Source of the DNA: Phocaeicola vulgatus ATCC 8482 | GTDB lineage: Bacteria; Bacteroidota; Bacteroidia; Bacteroidales; Bacteroidaceae | Assembly: GCF_000012825.1 (NCBI RefSeq) | Contig: NC_009614.1 | Location: forward strand, 248,001-312,000 | DNA: 64,000 bases | Direction: 5' to 3' | Part shown: positions 1-8,635 of the stretch, one piece after another | How the letters are laid out: every line of letters begins with the position of its first letter | How positions within the stretch are numbered: position 1 is the stretch's first letter | Notes under the pieces: model-generated | Database searches by the model: none | What the model was told of the DNA's origin: nothing | The model's input: the letters and a program-made list of their open reading frames with translations, nothing else | Position numbers and translations under genes: made by a program

Positions 1-2612
1 AATTCATTATCATCGAAACTTTTTATCGTTTCATCCTGGTTGGCTCCGGCAACCGCCGATAAGATATTCACATCGACTTTCGTATCTTTGTAAGAAGGAG
101 TCAACGGAGTTTCTCCACGGGTCAGCCTGCCCTCCAGTTCATCTCCCGGAATATAGTTACTCAAGCCATTCTTCACTTCAACCGGTGCGGAAGAAAGACT
201 GATTTCGGCAGATTGCAATCCATCAGCCTTGGCTGTTATACGAACTGCTCCCGGAGTCGTAAGAGAGCGTATCAAAGCCCGGTTGATTCCACATTCTACA
301 GGCAAATCTTTTGAAAGAATATAATTATCTTTGCCCTGTGCTATTCCACCACGCCATTCAGCCGGTCCCTCTACGTCAAAATGTATCAGATCATTAGCCA
401 GCGGGCAACGTCTGCCATCTTTATCCATCACTTCCACTTGAAGCAATACCATATCAGCTCCATCCGCTTTCCAGCCTTTAGGACTTTGAATCACACTAAG
501 TTTAATCTGTTCCGGCTTGCCGGCAGTCTGCAATTCAGCGCGGCAACATTCTTTTCCATTCTTATCATACCCTACAGCTTCCAACTTGCCCGGAACAAAT
601 GCCACATCTTTGAAAGTATACAAGAAATGATAATCTCTTTGACCGTTTCCTAAAGATTTACCATTCAGGAACAATTCCACTTTTTCAGCACTGGATACCA
701 CATAAACAGGTTTAACCACATCTTCTTTATAGTTCCAATGACCAACGATATGAATACGGGGATTCTCTATATCCACCCATCCGTCCCACATCACCTGATG
801 TGCATAGAAAGGATCTTTAGGGATACGCATGGCATCTGTCACACCACTACGACGATAATTCTCCACACCACGATAATGTGTATTCGTATCCGAGAAGATG
901 ATTTTCACACCTCCTGAGCTGACACGGTCACCTGTACCCGGGCGTTCACGCCAATAATCAAACCAACGAATCACATTCTCAATAGTAAAGGAATCCTGAT
1001 TGTGATTATAAGCACGGGCATCCACCTTTTTCTGGACCTTATTAGTCATTGCAGAACGGAATGAATTATTTCCTTCCCCATTTTTATGATATGGATAAGA
1101 ATATTCATCCCAATATTTGCGCAGACCTTCATCACGGCAGTATTCCATGGCCCACATCGGATGATGTTTGCTCTTATTGATATAAAGCATCTCGCCACCA
1201 TATTCGGCTTCACGAATATCAAGCATTTCACGGGAACCGATGGCACGGCCTCCATGAGGGTCATACTTATCACGAATCGCTTTCATTTCTATCATGTGTT
1301 CACGACTGATTGATTCGTTTCCACATTCATAGAATAAAATACTCGGATTATTACGGTTGTAAATAATGGCATCACGCATCAATTCTGTACGTTGTTCCCA
1401 TTGACGGCCTTCACGGTCCTTTTCTGCATCACCGGCCTGCATCGCCTGAATCAATCCGACACGGTCACACGATTCAATATCCTGCTTCCAAGGGGTGATA
1501 TGCATCCAACGAACCAAGTTGGCATTATCTTCCACCATCAGACCGTTGCTATAATCACTCAGCCATGCAGGAACACTCATACCGACTCCCGGCCATTCAT
1601 TACTGGTACGCTGTGCAAAACCTTTCATCTGAATCACCCGGTCATTCAACCAAATCATTCCTTTGCCGAAACGAGTTTTACGGAAACCGGTACGGGTAGC
1701 CACTTCATCTACTTTTCTGCCATCCACCCATAAACTGGTTTTTACTGTGTACAAATATCCGTATCCCCAACTCCAGAAATGAAGTCCGTCTATTTCTGCC
1801 GAAGCTTCCAAAGTCGCAGTTTCACCCGGTTTTACTACCGTCTGAGTACCCTCAAAACTTTTTATGCTTTTCCCGTCACGATCAAACACTTCAACCTTAT
1901 AAGCGACTTTCTTATCCCGATTATATTCATTTTTTATTTCAGACTCCGCATGAACCACAGCCTTACGAGACTTCACACGGATATCTTCCGCATAGATATA
2001 GACACCGGTAGTTTTTAAATTACTGTACAAGGGAAGTGTCTGATAAAGTTTATCAGTAACATGAAGCCATACATTCTTTGGTATACCTCCATAATTGGCG
2101 TTGAAATTACGGTCACTCCATTGATATTTGGTGCCGGTAGCACGTTCCTTATAATTCCAATTGTTATCAATGCGGACCGCCATTACATTCTCTTGTCCAT
2201 ATTTAATATAAGGAGTCAAATCGAAACCTACAGCCATCGCACCATTTTCATGCAAGCCGATATATTCGCCATTGATATAAAAATCAGCTCCTTGACGAAC
2301 CCCTTCAAATTCAACAAAGACTTTTTTGTTCTTGCTATCGGCAGGCAGACGGAAATGTTTACGATACCACATCACAGTATCTGTCAGTTGTTCTATACTC
2401 AAACGAAAAGCTTCATCTTCATTAAAAGGACGGGGTAATGTTACTTTCTTCCAATCCGTATCCTGGAAACGTACCTCTTTGGCTTCCGGTGTATCGCCAA
2501 CATAAAGTAACCATTCAGAATTAAAATTGTATTTATCACGGACAGATGATGCTGCCGCAATCTGACTTATTCCTATAAAAGTCAATAAAAATAAAAGAAT
2601 TTTGTTTCTCAT
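1..2612 (-). CDS. GH2 family glycoside hydrolase (beta-galactosidase/beta-glucuronidase type), C-terminus cut by window edge
   Basis: An exported GH2 enzyme that probably removes a terminal beta-linked sugar from side chains in the periplasm. The ATG at 2612 is followed by a short hydrophobic signal sequence (FLLTFIGISQIAAA). A galactose-binding-like sugar-binding domain, an immunoglobulin-like domain and the TIM barrel follow. The acid/base Glu is seen in FYECGNES (about residue 433) and the likely nucleophile Glu in PMWAMEYCRDE (about residue 490), a spacing normal for GH2. After the barrel come further beta domains of the DUF4982/big-domain type (KPVYVVSSAEKVELFLNGKSLG). About 870 residues are visible and the frame is open at position 1. 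It has its own operator-promoter upstream and reads in the same direction as the GH106 operon. The exact substrate cannot be read from the sequence. Confidence 0.88.
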   Translation of the reverse strand, partial: MRNKILLFLLTFIGISQIAAASSVRDKYNFNSEWLLYVGDTPEAKEVRFQDTDWKKVTLPRPFNEDEAFRLSIEQLTDTVMWYRKHFRLPADSKNKKVFVEFEGVRQGADFYINGEYIGLHENGAMAVGFDLTPYIKYGQENVMAVRIDNNWNYKERATGTKYQWSDRNFNANYGGIPKNVWLHVTDKLYQTLPLYSNLKTTGVYIYAEDIRVKSRKAVVHAESEIKNEYNRDKKVAYKVEVFDRDGKSIKSFEGTQTVVKPGETATLEASAEIDGLHFWSWGYGYLYTVKTSLWVDGRKVDEVATRTGFRKTRFGKGMIWLNDRVIQMKGFAQRTSNEWPGVGMSVPAWLSDYSNGLMVEDNANLVRWMHITPWKQDIESCDRVGLIQAMQAGDAEKDREGRQWEQRTELMRDAIIYNRNNPSILFYECGNESISREHMIEMKAIRDKYDPHGGRAIGSREMLDIREAEYGGEMLYINKSKHHPMWAMEYCRDEGLRKYWDEYSYPYHKNGEGNNSFRSAMTNKVQKKVDARAYNHNQDSFTIENVIRWFDYWRERPGTGDRVSSGGVKIIFSDTNTHYRGVENYRRSGVTDAMRIPKDPFYAHQVMWDGWVDIENPRIHIVGHWNYKEDVVKPVYVVSSAEKVELFLNGKSLGNGQRDYHFLYTFKDVAFVPGKLEAVGYDKNGKECCRAELQTAGKPEQIKLSVIQSPKGWKADGADMVLLQVEVMDKDGRRCPLANDLIHFDVEGPAEWRGGIAQGKDNYILSKDLPVECGINRALIRSLTTPGAVRITAKADGLQSAEISLSSAPVEVKNGLSNYIPGDELEGRLTRGETPLTPSYKDTKVDVNILSAVAGANQDETIKSFDDNE

Positions 2613-2634
2613 AGCTATCTCAAATTGTTTGTTG

Positions 2635-2690
2635 CAAAACTAGCATAAAGTCCTCTTGCCTACCATAGAATAAGATACATTTATATAGAA
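2635..2690 (-). promoter_or_regulatory. Operator-promoter of the left GH2 gene
   Basis: Read on the minus strand: TTCTAT (2690-2685), 14 bp holding ATGTAT, TTCTAT (2670-2665), 22 bp, then TAGTTTTG (2642-2635) as the -7 element. There is no clear -33 box, as expected for an activator-dependent promoter. It matches the layout at five other promoters of this locus. Confidence 0.7.
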
Positions 2691-2707
2691 ATTCGTTCAA
2701 AACGAAA

Positions 2708-2779
2708 TTTCAGGGTATTCATGTTGCGCATATTCACATATTACATTAATACTCAACATATTACACAAACACCCTGAAA
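2708..2779. repeat. Imperfect long inverted repeat between GH106 and GH2
   Basis: TTTCAGGGT (2708-2716) is complementary to ACCCTGAAA (2771-2779). Inside it, ATGTTG (2721-2726) is complementary to CAACAT (2754-2759). It lies between the stop of the GH106 gene and the GH2 operator. It could be a terminator or leader structure, but there is no T-run, so the role is open. Confidence 0.4.
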
Positions 2780-2817
2780 CATTTATTCTATAGGTTGCAA
2801 CATCAGGACTATATAAT

Positions 2818-5673
2818 TCATTGCTTCACCATAGCCGGAGTCAACGTTACAGGTCCCAATAGTCCTGAAGATTTTGGTTCCCAATCAGAAGCATCAAAGA
2901 TACCATTTTTCACATTTTCCTTTTTTCTTGCAGACATATTTACATTATAGAAAATCTTCCAGTCCACTCCCTTCTTATCCATATAAGCAATTCGATTCGC
3001 CATAGAGTTGGCTACTCTGACAACTAACTCATCCTGTCCTTTGAATTTTTCAGCAGGGATATACAATTGATAAGGAGAGTCAATCACTGTACCGATATAA
3101 TCTCCATTCAAATAGACAGATGCATTTTCCGCTACAGAGCCAAGATCCAATTTGATCACATCCGCTACAGGCACCTTATTTATAGTAGTCGTATAAACGG
3201 CTGTTCCAGAAAAAGCTTTATATTCATCCCCTACAAAATCAGTCCATGAGCCCAAACTATCAACCGTTATAGAAGCAGGAAGTTGAGGACCTCCTTGAAC
3301 AAAAGAAACAGTCCAACTGCCGGAAACTGGATTTGGCTCACCTGCATTTTGATAATAAGCATAGGCATCTCCTGTAAAATTCTGACTGGAAGTTGATACA
3401 ATGACAGTTTCACCCGGATTCAATTCCAGGTAAACATCTGTTTGCCCGTCATTGCGTTTCATAGCAGCCAAACCACTGGCACCAGTCATTGGATTGAAAA
3501 TCGCCGCACTCCGAGCTTCTGTACGAAGTGGAATCCAATCCTCTATTTTACGGTCGCTACTATTTTCTATAAAGTAATATTTTCCCGTCGCACTATTTCT
3601 TCGGATACATTGCAGACCTGCCTGATACATTTTCTCGGCACCCACATTCGCCTCATTCATCAGAGCATTAATATCATCTGACAAACAAATCTTCCCCTTA
3701 CCTACACGAGCACATTTAACAGCACCTTCAGCATGAAAGTCCAGAGCATCCAGCATTTCTTTAAAATGAGCCTGTTTCTCTTCCGAAAGAATCATTCCGG
3801 CCATATCTTGAGGAATTCCCTTATAAAACACAACGGTAGCACCTTCATCAGCCAAAGCCATCAGTTTTTCCATTGTTTCATAAGGAATATATTGCGCCGC
3901 CGAAACAAGAACGGTTTTATATGCGGCACCGGGCGTTACAATCATTTCTTTCTCAACATTAGTTTTAAGAAGTTGCTTGTCAGAAATCATATCCCACGCA
4001 TAACCATTCTCTGTTAAAGTTACCGCACTTTCTCTGACCGAAGATTCCAACATATTACGATCCAATCCGCTAAAGTGTTGAAGGCTTCTGTTCCCTTGTT
4101 CAGACATCACATCGGCTATGTTATAGTATAAAAGAACATCATTATCAGGAGTGCCATCCTGTAAAAATGACTGCACACGAGTAACATACTGATTCAAATA
4201 TTTAAAATCCTCCCAAAACGGATTGTTCGGATGAAAATGGACTGCCGCATAAAATAACCATCCCGGCCAGGGAGCCTCCTGCGGACTGAAACAAGTGCCA
4301 TGATAAAAAATATGATTCACCCCGCCCAGAAAGAAAAGGTCAAGTGCTTTCTTTACATCTCCCAGATTCGATTGGAAATGTTCATCCAGCCAAGTCGCAC
4401 TTTCCGAAGATGAGAGTTTCTTTCCTTCCGTATGGGCTACAGACGGAGCCGCTTTTATACTGACCAAATCACGCCCTTCTATTTCGGGCACATCACTCAC
4501 TGCATACAAATCCAGAATATTGGCAGGAGAACCATGAGCCTGATTCCTTATACCCTTTCCTTGTTTTGCCGCCCAATGTTGCCAACGAATGGAATAATGA
4601 TTTATCAATAAATCGTTTATGGTTTGTCTATAATCATACAACACCCTTGCATTCTTGTCCGGTGTATCCATACCTAACAATGCAGGTAAGTGCTGACGCA
4701 AGTCATATCCCCTATACTTTTGGAATTCGTCAAAAAAAGCAGGAGTCCAATTTGACTCGCCTCTTGCATCGTCCACTTCATAAGAGTCATTAAAATAATA
4801 CCTCAGATAACTGATATCCTTTCCTTTAAAAGCCTCATCAAATTTACTGAGATAATGATCAATGGCCGAAGCTGAAAAATGGTCTATCACATCACCTTCA
4901 CCACCAGGCCCTGCACGTTCTACCATTTTTCCATGATGACCTTGGAACAGAGCGCAAATAGTCCAGTCACCTTGAGGAGCCGTCCAGTCCAATGTACCAT
5001 CCGGCTTTATTTTTGAAGTCAAGTCAAGACATTCACCTTTATCACTATTAGCGGTCACTATAATCAAAGGCAGTTCCTTTTTATATCGTACCTGATCCAA
5101 TGCCAATGTCTGTAAATCAGCATTCGCACTGACCGGTTCTTTCAAATCCGCCAGTTTTACCGGAGTATGCCCTGCCAATCTGACAAAGCCTTCTTCCTTA
5201 TACCGGACAGGTTCACTTAGTTGTTCGCCTTCTTTCAATTGATAAGTTTTATAAGCCACCGTCTTGCACGCATCTTCGGGAGGGACCCAAGGTCCTCCAA
5301 ACGGCCATCCCGAAGCATTAGCCAAATCAATTCCTAACCCCAACTGCTTCGCTTCCTGCAAAGTATACAGAAACAAATCAACCCATTCCGGAGAAAGAAA
5401 ATCTTTAAAGCGATCCTCATAACCATGTATTCCATAAATAGGAGTGATCTCCAATCCACCCAGATTTGCCTCCTGGTACTTACGCATAACCGTATCCAAG
5501 TCAGTAGTCCTGACCGCATTGCCTTCCCACCACCATCGCGTCCAAGGCTTGGTCTCGTTAGTCACTTGCGGCCATTCAATCTTATGATTCTGTGTACAAG
5601 CCAAACAGCCACAAACTGCAAAAAGTACATAACAGAACTTACTGCATTTCTTTAAAAATAAGGATTGCTTCAT
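2818..5673 (-). CDS. GH106-type alpha-L-rhamnosidase (left half)
   Basis: An exported enzyme expected to release alpha-linked L-rhamnose from rhamnogalacturonan-type glycans. The family signature is at the N-terminus: KPWTRWWWEGNAV followed by GGLEITPIYGIHGYEDRF. A long (alpha/beta)8 barrel follows, then a C-terminal galactose-binding-like beta domain ending in DWEPKSSGLLGPVTL. The open frame extends to 5724, but that extra part overlaps the end of the sulfatase gene. The ATG at 5673 directly precedes a basic-hydrophobic leader (MKQSLFLKKC), with Cys-rich LFAVCGCLACTQ as a possible lipobox, so I use it (951 aa). It is the last gene of the lyase-sulfatase-GH106 operon, 13 bp after the sulfatase stop. 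A paralogue sits at 46143-48905. Confidence 0.88.
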   Translation of the reverse strand: MKQSLFLKKCSKFCYVLFAVCGCLACTQNHKIEWPQVTNETKPWTRWWWEGNAVRTTDLDTVMRKYQEANLGGLEITPIYGIHGYEDRFKDFLSPEWVDLFLYTLQEAKQLGLGIDLANASGWPFGGPWVPPEDACKTVAYKTYQLKEGEQLSEPVRYKEEGFVRLAGHTPVKLADLKEPVSANADLQTLALDQVRYKKELPLIIVTANSDKGECLDLTSKIKPDGTLDWTAPQGDWTICALFQGHHGKMVERAGPGGEGDVIDHFSASAIDHYLSKFDEAFKGKDISYLRYYFNDSYEVDDARGESNWTPAFFDEFQKYRGYDLRQHLPALLGMDTPDKNARVLYDYRQTINDLLINHYSIRWQHWAAKQGKGIRNQAHGSPANILDLYAVSDVPEIEGRDLVSIKAAPSVAHTEGKKLSSSESATWLDEHFQSNLGDVKKALDLFFLGGVNHIFYHGTCFSPQEAPWPGWLFYAAVHFHPNNPFWEDFKYLNQYVTRVQSFLQDGTPDNDVLLYYNIADVMSEQGNRSLQHFSGLDRNMLESSVRESAVTLTENGYAWDMISDKQLLKTNVEKEMIVTPGAAYKTVLVSAAQYIPYETMEKLMALADEGATVVFYKGIPQDMAGMILSEEKQAHFKEMLDALDFHAEGAVKCARVGKGKICLSDDINALMNEANVGAEKMYQAGLQCIRRNSATGKYYFIENSSDRKIEDWIPLRTEARSAAIFNPMTGASGLAAMKRNDGQTDVYLELNPGETVIVSTSSQNFTGDAYAYYQNAGEPNPVSGSWTVSFVQGGPQLPASITVDSLGSWTDFVGDEYKAFSGTAVYTTTINKVPVADVIKLDLGSVAENASVYLNGDYIGTVIDSPYQLYIPAEKFKGQDELVVRVANSMANRIAYMDKKGVDWKIFYNVNMSARKKENVKNGIFDASDWEPKSSGLLGPVTLTPAMVKQ

Positions 5674-5686
5674 AAATCTTACTTGT

Positions 5687-7087
5687 TTAAAAATGGAAAC
5701 GGGCATTTTCAACACGTTGACCACCTATCATATTCTTTAATTTTTTTGCCACATCAGGATATTGTTTTATCACATTGGAAGTTTCCGCCGGATCTGTATA
5801 AATATTATACAATTCTTCGTAGGTTTTAGACGGATCACTAACTTCCAGTCTCACCAACTTCCAACCATCAGGTGTCATAATAGATTGCTTTCCTCCAAAT
5901 TCAAAGAACTCATAATAAATACAATCATGCTCCTTCTGAGTACCTTTTCCCGTAAGAGTAGGCAAATAAGATATACCATCAATATTTTGAGGAATATCCG
6001 CCTGCACCAATTCACCTATAGTAGGCAAAAAATCCCAAAATGCAGAAATATGATTGGTAACTACTCCTTGTGGAATAACTCCCGGCCATTGAATGACGAA
6101 CGGAGTACGGATACCTCCTTCATATAAATCTCTTTTCTGACCTCTGAACGGACCATTACTGTCAAAATAAGATGGATCGTGCCCTCCCTCCGAATGGACT
6201 CCATTATCGGAAGTAAAAACAATGATCGTATGATCATACAAACCTTTCTCTTTCAACTCTTTAATAATCAAGCCCACACTTTTATCCAAATAAGTAACCA
6301 TCGCCGCATACGCCGCACGCGGATTTTGCTGCGATTTATAACCGTCTCTGCTTCCTCCAAAAGGAGTTTCACAAAATTCCCCCTCATACTCCGTCATCGC
6401 TTCCCCCATTATATCAAGATCCGCATGGGGTATGGTCGGTGAAAAATAAAGGAAGAAAGGTTTCTGCGCATTTTCATCAATAAAGTTCAAAGCCTTTTCC
6501 AACATCAAGTCATGCGAATAATATTTCCCATCCAGCATAATCTTCTGCTCATTCTCATGCAAGAACTCAGGGTAATAACTATGAGCAAAACGTTGTCCCA
6601 GATAACCGTAGAAATAATCAAAACCATGTTTACCGGGCATACCTTCCGTACCCGGTCCTCCCATTCCCCATTTGCCTACACATCCGGTAACATAATTCTT
6701 TGTTTTAAAAATATCGGCTACGGTAACTTCACCGGCAGGAAGCGGAGTTTCATATAACAATCCATCCGAACCTGCCACTTTTGCATTTCCTCTGATTGCG
6801 GCATGTCCCATGTGCTTTCCTGTAATCAGAGCACAACGGGACGGAGCACTGACCGTAGAACCGGAATAATGCTGCATAAACTTCATCCCGTTCTGAGCTA
6901 TCCCATCAATATTCGGTGTCTTAATCTGACGCTGACCATAGCATCCCAAATCACCTATTCCCAAATCATCCGCCATAATATAAATAACATTGGGCGATTT
7001 CTCTGCCGTTGTAGTCTGGGCCATCGTAAGCCCTGAAGACAACAAAGCTGCGGAAAATAATATCTTACGTGTATTTTTCATATCCAA
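5687..7087 (-). CDS. S1-family sulfatase, serine-type formylglycine site
   Basis: A secreted sulfatase that would remove an O-sulfate ester from a carbohydrate. The metal-binding start NVIYIMADDLGIGDLGCYG has Asp40/Asp41. The sulfatase signature SAPSRCALITG carries Ser80, not Cys, at the formylglycine position, so it depends on an anaerobic (anSME-type) maturase. Further motifs are FLYFSPTIPHADLD and VFTSDNGVHSEGGHD. The length of 466 aa is usual for S1. The signal peptide is FSAALLSSGLTMAQ; ATG 7081 (third codon) is an alternative start. It begins 7 bp after the lyase-like gene and is followed at 13 bp by GH106, so the three are co-transcribed. A sulfatase is unexpected for pectin and is the main hint that the left half sees a sulfated or otherwise different ligand. 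Confidence 0.9.
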   Translation of the reverse strand: MDMKNTRKILFSAALLSSGLTMAQTTTAEKSPNVIYIMADDLGIGDLGCYGQRQIKTPNIDGIAQNGMKFMQHYSGSTVSAPSRCALITGKHMGHAAIRGNAKVAGSDGLLYETPLPAGEVTVADIFKTKNYVTGCVGKWGMGGPGTEGMPGKHGFDYFYGYLGQRFAHSYYPEFLHENEQKIMLDGKYYSHDLMLEKALNFIDENAQKPFFLYFSPTIPHADLDIMGEAMTEYEGEFCETPFGGSRDGYKSQQNPRAAYAAMVTYLDKSVGLIIKELKEKGLYDHTIIVFTSDNGVHSEGGHDPSYFDSNGPFRGQKRDLYEGGIRTPFVIQWPGVIPQGVVTNHISAFWDFLPTIGELVQADIPQNIDGISYLPTLTGKGTQKEHDCIYYEFFEFGGKQSIMTPDGWKLVRLEVSDPSKTYEELYNIYTDPAETSNVIKQYPDVAKKLKNMIGGQRVENARFHF

Positions 7088-7094
7088 CCTTACT

Positions 7095-8420
7095 TTATTT
7101 AAAGGATGAAATATCCACCATCATTAAATTCAATCTTTTTCCATTTGTAAAATGTCCGGATTGGAAAAGAACTTTCGTACCATCCGGACTAAAGCTGGGA
7201 TGTGCATGATCTGGTTTCATCTTGGTATCCGACGCCAACCAATGACGCTCCCCGGTCTGTACATTAACCAACCATACATTTCCTCCAAAAGTATCTCCGG
7301 CAGCCCATTTATTATCACGGCTGGCATTACAATGCCAGAAACCTCTTCCTACCAATTGGCCGTCAATCGCTTGGCGATCTTTTTCTAATTCCACCTGCCC
7401 TATCAACTCTACATCATCCGTACGCAAATTGATACGCACAATACCACTCGCCTGTTTGCGAAGGCGCGGCTGAAATCCCAAGATATTGAAATATACAAAA
7501 TCTTTGGTTGCAAAAGTTTCATGAGTCACCCAATCTAGCGGAGTTTCTTTATATAAAGGTTTAAAGACAGTTCCATCTGCCGTGCAAAACCACATACGCT
7601 GATGGGCATCGCCACCGGTTTCGTTACAAAAAACAATTTCACCCGGAGTAAAACGGCTGGCTTGTATATGTCCTGTTTTAAATTCCGTATCAATAACCTT
7701 AGTTACTTCTCCCGTACTGAGATTCATTTTACGAATTCCGCAAAGAGTTGGCTTTATCTTTACCGGCTGGTTACTTTCAGGCAGGAAAGCGTTTTTCATC
7801 ATACGTTCCTTTTCCTCTTCCGTACCCTCACGCTCAACAGTTATGTAGGCATAATCATCATTACAATCCACAGCATATCCTCCCGGACGTCCCATCTCAG
7901 TGGGGAAAGTGCCTATGAAAGTTTCATAAGCGGATGGTTTACCTACTTTTCCTTGTTTTACATCGGCAAAGAATTTATTCAAGTCCATTACATACATGTT
8001 CCAGTTTTCTTTTTCTTTCCGGCTGACAAACATACGATTCGTTTTATTAGCCAAAAAAGCACTGCCCAAGTTCGGTCCTTCCGTAGCTTGAATAATCTTA
8101 CCGGTGGCCATTTCAATAAAGTAAATCTGTGTAGGAGTCCATTTACGTTTTTCTCCGTTAGGAAGCGTACTTTCCACCTCTTTGTCATTTCCACGGCTGG
8201 AAGACCTGAACAATAAGTATTTGCCATCAGCCGTCCACATGGGATCAGTCTGATAAAGAAAACGGTCATTCTTCATCGTGTCGGTCAACATAGTGATAGT
8301 ATTGCCGGTCGCACTATCTACATAAGTCCGCATTTCCGATGCAGTGCAGTTTCCAAACTGAGCCAATGCGGCTTTACTAAAAGCTAAAAATAATGTAATA
8401 GCTAAAAAAGTCTTTCTCAT
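7095..8420 (-). CDS. PL22-like (oligogalacturonate lyase type) beta-propeller protein
   Basis: A secreted beta-propeller protein, probably a lyase acting on oligouronides. The signal peptide is FLAITLFLAFSKAALAQ. Propeller blades of the TolB/WD40-like kind recur (DPMWTADGKYLLF, HPSFSPDGTKVLF). The C-terminal part resembles the oligogalacturonate lyase domain: WVTHE (His300), FWHCNASRD (His363) and PDHAHPSF (His405 and His407, the His-x-His pair expected for the metal site). The spacing between the first two His differs from what I recall for characterised PL22 enzymes, so a neighbouring propeller lyase family remains possible. It is the first gene of a three-gene operon with a strong operator-promoter upstream. 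Product is 441 aa. Confidence 0.65.
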   Translation of the reverse strand: MRKTFLAITLFLAFSKAALAQFGNCTASEMRTYVDSATGNTITMLTDTMKNDRFLYQTDPMWTADGKYLLFRSSSRGNDKEVESTLPNGEKRKWTPTQIYFIEMATGKIIQATEGPNLGSAFLANKTNRMFVSRKEKENWNMYVMDLNKFFADVKQGKVGKPSAYETFIGTFPTEMGRPGGYAVDCNDDYAYITVEREGTEEEKERMMKNAFLPESNQPVKIKPTLCGIRKMNLSTGEVTKVIDTEFKTGHIQASRFTPGEIVFCNETGGDAHQRMWFCTADGTVFKPLYKETPLDWVTHETFATKDFVYFNILGFQPRLRKQASGIVRINLRTDDVELIGQVELEKDRQAIDGQLVGRGFWHCNASRDNKWAAGDTFGGNVWLVNVQTGERHWLASDTKMKPDHAHPSFSPDGTKVLFQSGHFTNGKRLNLMMVDISSFK

Positions 8421-8446
8421 AGCATGTCATTTTTTATCTGATACTA

Positions 8447-8502
8447 CAAATTTATGCATGAGAGAAATTATATCAAATAGAATTTTATCCATTTATATGG
8501 TT
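8447..8502 (-). promoter_or_regulatory. Operator-promoter of the lyase-sulfatase-GH106 operon
   Basis: On the minus strand: AACCAT (8502-8497, degenerate), spacer with ATGGAT, TTCTAT (8482-8477), 22 bp, TAAATTTG (8454-8447). A TTTG at 8477-8474 stands 19 bp from the -7 element, so a full Bacteroides promoter overlaps the second operator half-site. Confidence 0.75.
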
Positions 8503-8530
8503 AATTGTTCACTTTTTAGTTAACTCATAA

Positions 8531-8571
8531 AAAAAAGTAAGGTAACACCGACAATGCCACCTTACTTTTTT
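8531..8571. terminator. Bidirectional terminator between susD1 and the lyase operon
   Basis: GTAAGGT (8537-8543) pairs with ACCTTAC (8559-8565) and is flanked by A6 and T6. This gives a 13-bp stem that ends in a U-run on either strand. It closes the susC1-susD1 transcript. Confidence 0.85.
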
Positions 8572-8635
8572 AACGAGTTAATCAAATTTCCTAATTAACC
8601 TCATTTCCAAGAACATATTGATATTATCAATTTAA

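Noticed and set aside
5674..5724. Upstream start of the left GH106 gene
   Set aside because: It overlaps the sulfatase coding end and hides the signal sequence; ATG 5673 opens a normal leader.
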